The notes under the pieces: model-generated
Seen by the model: only the letters and a program-made list of their open reading frames with translations
What the model was told of the DNA's origin: nothing
Database searches by the model: none
Position numbers and translations under genes: made by a program
Part shown: piece by piece, positions 1 to 4,926 of the stretch
Numbering within the stretch: position 1 is the stretch's first letter
How the letters are laid out: each line of letters begins with the position of its first letter
Assembly (NCBI GenBank): GCA_002455655.1
Contig: DKLF01000140.1
Coordinates: 1 to 7,684 of the forward strand
Direction of reading: 5' to 3'
Origin: Oscillibacter sp. UBA6647
Lineage (GTDB): Bacteria > Bacillota > Clostridia > Oscillospirales > Oscillospiraceae
Length of the DNA stretch: 7,684 bases

Positions 1-79
1 TTGTGCTCATTTTTCTACCCTGAATTTTCTTGGATTTGGGGCTTGACTTTTGTTAGCAGGACTTCTTTCTTCAATCAGG

Positions 80-110
80 CAGGGGGCCCGGCCTCAGCCA
101 GGCCCCCCTG
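80..110. terminator. GC-rich hairpin, possible operon-end structure
   Basis: CAGGGGGCC at 80-88 pairs with GGCCCCCCTG at 101-110, giving a stem of nine pairs with one bulged C and a 12-base loop. The flanks AATCAGG (73-79) and CCTGATT (107-113) offer an alternative pairing that competes with this stem. It is one of the strongest stems in the window and lies downstream of the E2 gene on the minus strand. Neither strand has a T-tract directly after it, so a classical intrinsic terminator is not shown; it could block exonucleases or assist Rho-dependent ending. Confidence 0.4.
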
Positions 111-111
111 A

Positions 112-132
112 TTTCTCCGTCTTGCGGAGAAA
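112..132. repeat. Perfect 8-bp hairpin
   Basis: TTTCTCCG (112-119) and CGGAGAAA (125-132) are perfect complements around a five-base loop, TCTTG. It lies two bases from the GC-rich stem at 80-110. Read on the minus strand it is the hairpin just before that stem. Its role is unknown; it may be part of a composite 3' end for the dehydrogenase transcript. Confidence 0.55.
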
Positions 133-149
133 CACATCAAATTATTTCC

Positions 150-168
150 GGCAGGACATGCGCCTGCC
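150..168. repeat. Perfect 6-bp hairpin
   Basis: GGCAGG (150-155) and CCTGCC (163-168) are complementary around a seven-base loop. On its own this could arise by chance in GC-rich DNA. It is reported because it sits in line with four other stems between the E2 stop codon and position 80. Confidence 0.4.
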
Positions 169-172
169 CAAA

Positions 173-235
173 ATTCCCCACTCCGCGCGCCTGGGGCGGC
201 GTTCACCAGTGACCGATGTCACAGGTGTGGGGAAT
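173..235. other. Candidate three-way-junction structure downstream of E2
   Basis: An outer stem is formed by ATTCCCCA (173-180) and TGGGGAAT (228-235). Inside it lie two closed arms. The first is a 24-base near-palindrome at 204-227: CACC-A-GTGAC, loop CGAT, GTCAC-A-GGTG, with one mismatched pair. The second is a short CGCC/GGCG stem at 188-198. On the minus strand the outer stem is followed by three more Ts, so the whole element could end transcription of the E2 mRNA 26 bases after its stop codon. A structured RNA or a mobile palindromic repeat is also possible. The pairing is visible; the function is inference. Confidence 0.4.
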
Positions 236-243
236 CTAAATGC

Positions 244-256
244 GGGACAACGTCCC
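244..256 (-). repeat. Small hairpin just after the E2 stop codon
   Basis: On the minus strand GGGAC-GTT-GTCCC begins four bases after the E2 stop codon and is followed by GCATTT. Five GC-rich pairs with a three-base loop and a short run of Ts make a poor terminator alone. It is the first in the series of stems that follows the operon. Confidence 0.35.
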
Positions 257-260
257 CTCT

Positions 261-1601
261 TTACACCAGAAGCATATACGGGTTTTCCAGCAGCTCGCAG
301 AGGCGCTGGAGGAATTTGGAGGCCATCACGCCGTCCACCACCCGGTGGTCAGCGGTAAGGCACAGGTTCATCATGGGACGAATCACAATTTCCCCATCCC
401 GCACCACGGGGGTATCTACCATGTCGCACACGCCCAGAATCGCAAGCTCCGGCTGGTTGATGATGGGAGAGAAATTGGTGATTCCATAGGGCCCCAGCGA
501 GGAAATGGTAAACGTTCCGCCGGTCATGTCCTCCATCGAAAGCTTGCCATCCCGCGTGGCGGCAATCAGGCCCTCCGTCTCTTGCGCGATCTCCGCCAGA
601 GACTTGGCCTCAGCACTCTTCACGTTGGGGACGATCAACCCCGTGCCCTTGGCCACGGCAAGGCCGATGTTCACATGGGTGTGGTGGGTCAGCATGTTGT
701 CCGCAAAGCTGGAGTTGATATCCGGGAACTCCGTCAGGGCCTTGGCGGCCACCTTCATCAGAATGTGGTTGTAGGTCAGCTTGATTCCCCGCTCCTTCAG
801 CCCGTCCTTCAGCTTGGCACGAAGCTCTTTCATGGCGGTGGCGTCCACCGGGCGCGTATAGGTCACGCGGGGAGAGGTCAGCCACGAGGCGGTCATATTG
901 GCGGCAATGCTGCGACGCAGCGGGTCCACCTTCTTGGGCGCTTCGTCGTTGCTGCCCTGCACGCCCGCAGGCACGCTCCGCGTCTCAGTGACAGCCTTTC
1001 CGGCGGCGGCCAGCACGTCGGCCTTCATCACCCGTCCGTCGGCGTTCAGGTTGGTCAAATCCACGCCCAGCTCCGCTGCAAGCTTTGCAGCCATGGGACT
1101 GGTCTTGGGGCCCGCGGTAAAGGACTCCACATCCCTTGCCACCACGGTCCCCTTGGGGCCGGTGGCGGATATCCGGGACAGGTCATAGCCTTTCTCCTTT
1201 GCCAGCTTCCGGGCATAGGGCGTTGCCAGAACAAACCCGCCGGGAGCGTGCTCCCCGGTCTGCGCAGTGGCCTGCGGCGCCTCCGAAGATACTGCGGGCG
1301 CAGCGGGTACCGCAGCAGCAGACGGGGCCGCAGAGGCGACGGATGCGCCGGTAACCGCTTCGCCCTGCGCGCCGATCCATGCGATGACGGTTTTGCATTC
1401 CACCGTTTCTCCCTCGCCAAAGAGAATCTTCAAAAGAGTTCCGGTGGTGTCGGCTTCCACGTCGTTGGTCAGCTTATCCGTAGCCACGGAAAACAGGATA
1501 TCGCCCGCCTGAACGGCGTCGCCCTCCTTCTTCTTCCACTCTTCAATGGTGCCCTCGGTCATGGTCAGACCCATTTTAGGCATCAATACTTCAGTTGCCA
1601 T
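261..1601 (-). CDS. Dihydrolipoamide acyltransferase (E2) of a 2-oxoacid/acetoin dehydrogenase complex
   Basis: The 446-residue E2 core carries acyl groups on a lipoyl arm and transfers them to CoA. Residues 1-80 form a lipoyl domain with the lipoylated lysine at K43 (TDK). An Ala/Pro-rich hinge follows (about 82-120). A peripheral-subunit-binding domain at 124-161 starts ATPYARKLAKE and contains the TGPKG turn. A second, more divergent copy follows at 167-200 (SPMAAKLAAELGVDL, then GRVMKADVL). The catalytic domain runs from about 222 to the end and has the HxxxDG motif, with H419 and D423 expected to be catalytic. The ATG at 1601 has AGGAG ten bases upstream, and the gene begins 25 bases after E1 beta. 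It is the last gene of its operon, with no E3 after it in the window. Family assignment is sure; the acyl group is not. acoC or pdhC would be the usual symbols, and I cannot choose between them. Confidence 0.95.
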   Translation of the reverse strand: MATEVLMPKMGLTMTEGTIEEWKKKEGDAVQAGDILFSVATDKLTNDVEADTTGTLLKILFGEGETVECKTVIAWIGAQGEAVTGASVASAAPSAAAVPAAPAVSSEAPQATAQTGEHAPGGFVLATPYARKLAKEKGYDLSRISATGPKGTVVARDVESFTAGPKTSPMAAKLAAELGVDLTNLNADGRVMKADVLAAAGKAVTETRSVPAGVQGSNDEAPKKVDPLRRSIAANMTASWLTSPRVTYTRPVDATAMKELRAKLKDGLKERGIKLTYNHILMKVAAKALTEFPDINSSFADNMLTHHTHVNIGLAVAKGTGLIVPNVKSAEAKSLAEIAQETEGLIAATRDGKLSMEDMTGGTFTISSLGPYGITNFSPIINQPELAILGVCDMVDTPVVRDGEIVIRPMMNLCLTADHRVVDGVMASKFLQRLCELLENPYMLLV

Positions 1602-1626
1602 ATTTGAAAATCTCCTTTTTCAGGCA

Positions 1627-2601
1627 TTAAAACATGCCCTTGATGCCCTTGTACAGGTCCTCCGGATACACGCGCACCATCTTCTCCAGCGTGGGAGCGA
1701 AAGGAATGGGGCAGAACGGAGCGCCGTACCGCAGAATGGGTGCGTCCAGATATTCCATTGCCTCTTCGGCCACGGTGGCGGAAATCTCCGCGCCAAAGCC
1801 ACCCTGCTTTACCGCCTCGTGAACCACGCACAGTCGGTGAGTCTTCTTCACGGAGTTCAGCACCGTCTCCTTGTCCCAAGGGGACAGGGTGATGAGGTCG
1901 ATGACCTCGGCCTTAATGCCGTCCTTCGCCAAGAGGTCTGCCGCGCCCCGGGCATTTTTCATGCCGATGGAGTAGGACACGATGGTCACGTCGCTGCCCT
2001 CCCGCTCCACGCGGGCCTTGCCCAGCGTATAGGGCACCTGATCCGCAAGCTCAGGCAGCTTGCCCTTTTCCTTATAAAGAATCTTATTCTCAAAATAGAT
2101 GACGGGATCGTCGCTCTCAATGGCGGCAATCAGCACCATCTTTGCGTCATAGGGGTTGGAGGGGGCGACTACCTTGATGCCGGGAATGTGGGGGAACCAT
2201 GCCTCCACGCACTGGGAATGCTGGGCCGCGCCCTGAAAGGTCATGCCGTCCGGCGCGCGAAGCACCAGAGGCACCTTGGCCTGACCGCCGAACATATAGC
2301 GGGCCTTGGCCATCTGGTTGAACACCTCGTCCATGGCAACGCCGATGAAGTCGGCAAAGTGCATATCCACCACGGGCCGCGCTCCGGCCAAAGCCGCGCC
2401 CACGCCGCCGCCGATGATGAACGTCTCGGAAATGGGGGTATCGATAATCCGGCCGGGAAACTTCTCGGGCAAGCCCTTGAACTGACCGAAGATGCCGCCT
2501 TGGCGGGCGAGGTCCTCGCCCATTACAAAGATTTTGTCATCCTTTTCCATAGTCTCGGCCATCGCTTCGCAGGTGGCCTGAGAAAACGTTAATTCACGCA
2601 T
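1627..2601 (-). CDS. acoB: 2-oxoacid/acetoin dehydrogenase E1 component, beta subunit
   Basis: This 324-residue subunit pairs with E1 alpha in an alpha2beta2 thiamine-diphosphate enzyme that cleaves the substrate and passes the acyl group to the E2 lipoyl arm. The family core is intact: GED at 28-30, DTPISE at 54-59 with the cofactor-activating glutamate at E59, the AQHSQ motif with the active-site histidine at H128, and a C-terminal transketolase domain with SVKKTHRL and HEAVKQGGFGAEI near 250-273. I place the start at 2601, not at the ATG at 2610. The GAGGAGG ribosome site (2617-2611) touches the 2610 ATG with no spacing but lies nine bases from 2601, and the resulting N-terminus MRELTF is typical of the family. 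E1 alpha ends 21 bases upstream. It is close to AcoB, but branched-chain or pyruvate E1 beta subunits are similar in length and motifs. Confidence 0.93.
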   Translation of the reverse strand: MRELTFSQATCEAMAETMEKDDKIFVMGEDLARQGGIFGQFKGLPEKFPGRIIDTPISETFIIGGGVGAALAGARPVVDMHFADFIGVAMDEVFNQMAKARYMFGGQAKVPLVLRAPDGMTFQGAAQHSQCVEAWFPHIPGIKVVAPSNPYDAKMVLIAAIESDDPVIYFENKILYKEKGKLPELADQVPYTLGKARVEREGSDVTIVSYSIGMKNARGAADLLAKDGIKAEVIDLITLSPWDKETVLNSVKKTHRLCVVHEAVKQGGFGAEISATVAEEAMEYLDAPILRYGAPFCPIPFAPTLEKMVRVYPEDLYKGIKGMF

Positions 2602-2610
2602 TGTTGTCAT

Positions 2611-2617
2611 CCTCCTC
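2611..2617 (-). promoter_or_regulatory. Ribosome binding site that decides the E1 beta start
   Basis: GAGGAGG reads on the minus strand at 2617-2611. The nearer ATG (2610-2608) follows it immediately and cannot be used efficiently. The ATG at 2601-2599 is nine bases away, the normal distance, so the protein should lack the leading MTT. Confidence 0.8.
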
Positions 2618-2622
2618 AGTTC

Positions 2623-3615
2623 TTAGTCCACATAGACGTACTTCATAAACTCGCCGGAATCGGGATACTCGGACTCCATAGCGAATTTCTTGGCTGCCTT
2701 GATTTTCTCAACGCAGGCCGCGTCCACGGCGTCGCACTCCTCGGCGGTCATTACCTTCAGCTTCTCAGCTTTCTTGCGGAACATCTGGAGAGGATCGGTG
2801 TCGTGGAAAATTTTCTGGGTTTCCTCTCTCGTGCGGTACATCTCGGGGTCGCCCACGAAATGACCCTCGATACGGTAGGTCTTGGCCTCGATGAAGGTGG
2901 GGCCCTCCCCTCTCCGGGCGCGGGCAACGGCCTCAACAGCGGCATCATATACGGCAAAAACGTCCTGTCCGTCCACAATCACGCCAGGGACGTGATAGCC
3001 CGCCGCGCGGTCGGAAATGTTCTCAAGGTTGCAGGTAGTACGGTAAGGCGTGGTGGAGGCCCAGCAGTTCATCTCGTTGATAAAAATAATGGGCAGCTTC
3101 CACGCGGAGGCCACGTTCATGGCCTCATGAAAGGTTCCGCGGTTGGATGCGCCGTCGCCGAAGAATACCACGGAAACCTTGTCATTTTTCAAAACTGTTT
3201 TGTTGGCCAGCGCCGCGCCGGTGGCAAGGTTATACCCGCCGCCCACAACGCCGTTTGCCCCCAGCATACCGACGGAGAAGTCCGCAATGTGCATGGAGCC
3301 GCCACGGCCCTCGCACAAGCCCGTCTTCTTGCCAAAAATCTCGGCCATCATCCGGTTGACATCGGCGCCCTTGGCGATGCAGTGTCCATGGCCCCGGTGG
3401 GTAGACTCGATAGAGTCGTCGTTTCGCAGGGCGGCACACACACCGGTGGCAATGGCCTCCTCGCCGATATACAGATGCACAAAGCCGGGAATCTCGCCGG
3501 CCAGAGAGTCATGCTTAATACTCTCCTCAAAATGGCGGATCGTAGACATTGTCTCGTAAAATTTCCTGGCCTGGTCCTGGGTATATGCTGCCTTTGCGGC
3601 TTTTGCTGTTGCCAT
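2623..3615 (-). CDS. acoA: 2-oxoacid/acetoin dehydrogenase E1 component, alpha subunit
   Basis: This 330-residue subunit holds the thiamine-diphosphate/Mg site of the heterotetrameric E1. The cofactor motif starts with GDG at 153-155 (D154) and ends at N183, 29 residues later, as in pyruvate E1 alpha. The usual ENN is EMN here (E181-M182-N183), so the metal-binding asparagine is kept. STHRGHGH (71-78), the GRGGSMHIAD loop (103-112) and MLGANGVVGGG (117-127) match the acetoin dehydrogenase alpha family, as does GEGPTFIEAKTYR, which leads into GHFVGDPEMYR. The ATG at 3615 is preceded by AAGGGAG at an eight-base distance. An upstream in-frame ATG at 3690 would add 25 residues but lies inside the predicted promoter, so it is rejected. 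It is the first gene of the dehydrogenase unit and has its own promoter and operator-like repeats. The substrate could be acetoin, pyruvate or another 2-oxoacid. Confidence 0.94.
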   Translation of the reverse strand: MATAKAAKAAYTQDQARKFYETMSTIRHFEESIKHDSLAGEIPGFVHLYIGEEAIATGVCAALRNDDSIESTHRGHGHCIAKGADVNRMMAEIFGKKTGLCEGRGGSMHIADFSVGMLGANGVVGGGYNLATGAALANKTVLKNDKVSVVFFGDGASNRGTFHEAMNVASAWKLPIIFINEMNCWASTTPYRTTCNLENISDRAAGYHVPGVIVDGQDVFAVYDAAVEAVARARRGEGPTFIEAKTYRIEGHFVGDPEMYRTREETQKIFHDTDPLQMFRKKAEKLKVMTAEECDAVDAACVEKIKAAKKFAMESEYPDSGEFMKYVYVD

Positions 3616-3623
3616 AGAAAAAA

Positions 3624-3630
3624 CTCCCTT
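3624..3630 (-). promoter_or_regulatory. Ribosome binding site of E1 alpha
   Basis: AAGGGAG on the minus strand lies eight bases before the ATG at 3615. It supports the short start over the in-frame ATG at 3690, which has no comparable site and falls upstream of the predicted transcription start. Confidence 0.75.
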
Positions 3631-3633
3631 CTG

Positions 3634-3647
3634 CCGACAGTTGTCGG
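3634..3647. promoter_or_regulatory. 6-2-6 inverted repeat in the E1 alpha leader
   Basis: CCGACA and TGTCGG flank two central bases, forming a compact palindrome between the predicted E1 alpha transcription start and its ribosome site. As DNA it could bind a dimeric regulator; as RNA it would form a five-pair hairpin with a four-base loop just before the ribosome site. On the plus strand it is directly followed by six Ts (3648-3653), so it could also stop antisense transcription. All three roles are inference. Confidence 0.45.
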
Positions 3648-3667
3648 TTTTTTGTATAAATTGTAAA

Positions 3668-3698
3668 ATTATCCAATTGATTTTGAACAAACTGTCAA
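3668..3698 (-). promoter_or_regulatory. Probable sigma-A promoter of the E1/E2 operon
   Basis: On the minus strand a perfect TTGACA (3698-3693) is followed after 19 bases by GATAAT (3673-3668), five of six matches to the -10 consensus. The spacing is longer than the usual 17, so activity may need help or be weak. It lies between the terminator that follows dctP and the E1 alpha gene, in AT-rich DNA, where a promoter is needed if that terminator works. Transcription would start near 3661. Confidence 0.55.
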
Positions 3699-3700
3699 AA
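3681..3700. promoter_or_regulatory. Candidate operator overlapping the E1 alpha -35 box
   Basis: TTTTGA (3681-3686) and TCAAAA (3695-3700) are perfect inverted arms, eight bases apart. The right arm and part of the centre contain the TTGACA -35 box read on the minus strand. A dimeric protein bound here would compete with RNA polymerase, which suggests repression. The regulator is not encoded in the window. Confidence 0.45.
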
Positions 3701-3720
3701 TTTTCACGCGAATGATTCTG

Positions 3721-3757
3721 AAAAAGCGTGGCGACAGACCACTGTAGCCACGCTTTT
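3721..3757 (-). terminator. Strong intrinsic terminator after dctP
   Basis: AAAAGCGTGGC (3722-3732) pairs perfectly with GCCACGCTTTT (3747-3757). After one mismatch, ACAG/CTGT extends the stem to a four-base loop, ACCA. Read on the minus strand the GC-rich stem ends in GCCACGC followed by five Ts. It lies about 50 bases beyond the dctP stop codon, so it should end most TRAP transcripts before E1 alpha. The opposite strand also has four Ts after the stem, so it may work in both directions. Confidence 0.88.
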
Positions 3758-3806
3758 CCAGTGAACGCAACTTAAAATCTTTTCGATTTTTACGGAGAAC
3801 AGGTTC

Positions 3807-4850
3807 TTACTTTGTGAAAGCGGCGATCAGCTCGGGGGTCAGCTTATCGGCAAACTCATCGTACAAAGGCGCAGAGGCAGTCTTAAACTCCTCAGCGGCC
3901 TCGGGAGTCAGCTCGGTAACGGTGACGCCTGCGGCCTTCCACTTCTCCAGAATCTTCTGGTCCTCTTCCCGCTCACGCTTGCGCTGATTCTGTGCGGCCT
4001 TCTGCCCGCACTCGTCAACGATGGCCTTCAGCTCGGGAGAAAGAGAATCGTACAGCTCGCCGTTCATGGTGAAGAAAATGCAGTCATACACGCCGGTCCA
4101 ATAGGTAACATTGTTCTGAACCTCGGCGATGGAGGCGCCGTCGGCGGTGGGCAGAGGGTTCTCCTGACCGTCATAGGTCTTGGTCTGCAAACCGGTGTAA
4201 ACCTCGGACCAGTTGGCGTTGGCCCAGTTGGCGCCCCACTTGCCATAGGCGGCGCTCAGCAGCTCAGAACCGGCCACGCGGAGCTTCAACCCCTTCATGT
4301 CCGCCAGAGAAGCAATGGGATGGACGCTGTTGGTGGGATGACGGAAGCCGTTTTCACCGATGCCCAGCAGGTGCAGGCCCATGCTCTCAACGACTTCGCC
4401 CAGTGCCTTGCCGCCCTCGCCGTCCAGCTTCGCGTCAACGTCCTCGAAGGAGTCGAACAGGAAGGGCAGGGAGACAACGTTCAGCCGCTGGTCAAACGCG
4501 GAATAAATCAGGTTGGAGTGGGCGGACAGCTCGGTGGTGCCGTCGATGGCGGCCTGAATGCCCTCAGACTGGTTACCGGCGGTCAACTGGTCGGCCGCGT
4601 AGACCTGCACGGTGATGGCGCCACCCGTGGCGTCGGACACCATCTGGCCAAAGTCGCGGCCCATATCCGCCCAAACGGTGTTCTCCGTGGCGGAGCAGGC
4701 AAACTTCCATGTTGCCTTTTCAAAGGTGGCATCGCCGCCAGCGGCGGAGCCGGAACCTGTGCCGGAAGAGGCGGGCTTGTCGCCGCCGCAGCCGGCCAGC
4801 AGCGTCGCGGTCATGGTCAGCGCCATGGCCAGTGCAAGAAACTTTTTCAT
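3807..4850 (-). CDS. dctP: TRAP transporter solute-binding lipoprotein, DctP family
   Basis: This 347-residue extracytoplasmic protein captures the substrate and delivers it to the DctQM membrane pair. Residues 1-20 are a lipoprotein signal peptide with a lipobox (LAGC, C21), followed by a Gly/Ser-rich linker, so it is anchored to the outer face of the cell membrane. The family's ligand-binding arginines are visible at R170 (NGFRHPTN) and in KGLKLRV (R191), the latter expected to clamp a carboxylate. The later conserved stretch EVYTGLQTKTYDGQENPL is also present. I start at 4850 (MKKFLAL) because GAGGAGG lies six bases upstream; the in-frame ATG at 4883 would put charged residues before the signal peptide. 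It is the last gene of the TRAP unit, 76 bases after dctM and followed by a strong terminator. The ligand is unknown; an organic acid is likely. Confidence 0.95.
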   Translation of the reverse strand: MKKFLALAMALTMTATLLAGCGGDKPASSGTGSGSAAGGDATFEKATWKFACSATENTVWADMGRDFGQMVSDATGGAITVQVYAADQLTAGNQSEGIQAAIDGTTELSAHSNLIYSAFDQRLNVVSLPFLFDSFEDVDAKLDGEGGKALGEVVESMGLHLLGIGENGFRHPTNSVHPIASLADMKGLKLRVAGSELLSAAYGKWGANWANANWSEVYTGLQTKTYDGQENPLPTADGASIAEVQNNVTYWTGVYDCIFFTMNGELYDSLSPELKAIVDECGQKAAQNQRKREREEDQKILEKWKAAGVTVTELTPEAAEEFKTASAPLYDEFADKLTPELIAAFTK

Positions 4851-4890
4851 AATGTTCCTCCTCAAATTTTGATGGCAGGTCAAGTTGCGT

Positions 4891-4918
4891 ATCTGAAATC
4901 ACTCTCGTGATGGCAGAT
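4891..4918 (-). repeat. Intercistronic hairpin between dctM and dctP
   Basis: ATCTG (4891-4895) pairs with CAGAT (4914-4918), and ATCAC (4898-4902) with GTGAT (4907-4911), separated by a symmetric two-base internal loop and closed by a four-base loop. It lies eight bases after the dctM stop codon and upstream of the dctP ribosome site, with no T-tract. Such stems are known to protect downstream mRNA and raise binding-protein levels in transport operons; that role here is inference. Confidence 0.5.
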
Positions 4919-4926
4919 TCCTTCAA

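Larger units (their letters stand above)
1..260. other. Noncoding region downstream of E2, rich in hairpins
   Basis: No convincing gene lies here. The stretch from about 80 to 256 is almost entirely made of inverted repeats, listed separately (80-110, 112-132, 150-168, 173-235, 244-256). An open frame on the plus strand from 50 has no ribosome binding site and a composition typical of chance GC-rich frames, so I do not call it. At the very edge, a minus-strand ATG at 10-8 is preceded, 7 bases away, by AGGG (21-18). It could be the start of the next gene in the same direction, but only ten bases are visible. Confidence 0.6.

Noticed and set aside
1..10. Start of a further minus-strand gene at ATG 10-8
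   Set aside because: Only three codons are visible and the ribosome site (AGGG) is weak, so it is mentioned but not annotated as a gene.
43..71. TTGACT on the plus strand as a promoter -35 box
   Set aside because: The sequence 17 bases further on is TTTCTT, a poor -10, and no plus-strand gene follows.
50..358. 102-codon plus-strand frame at the left edge
   Set aside because: It runs through the hairpin series into the end of E2, has Pro/Arg-rich chance composition and no ribosome site.
240..1607. Long open frame on the plus strand opposite E2 (similar ones at 1546-2592, 2803-3666 and 5167-6411)
   Set aside because: These mirror real genes on the other strand. They are His/Gly/Arg-rich, match no family I recognise, and have no suitable ribosome site; GC-rich coding DNA commonly leaves the opposite strand open.
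3616..3690. 25-residue N-terminal extension of E1 alpha from the ATG at 3690
   Set aside because: It overlaps the predicted -35/-10 region and leader palindrome, lacks a ribosome site, and the start at 3615 has AAGGGAG at the right distance.
4878..4883. TTGACC on the minus strand as an internal dctP promoter
   Set aside because: No -10-like sequence lies 16 to 19 bases downstream; that position is occupied by the ribosome site.
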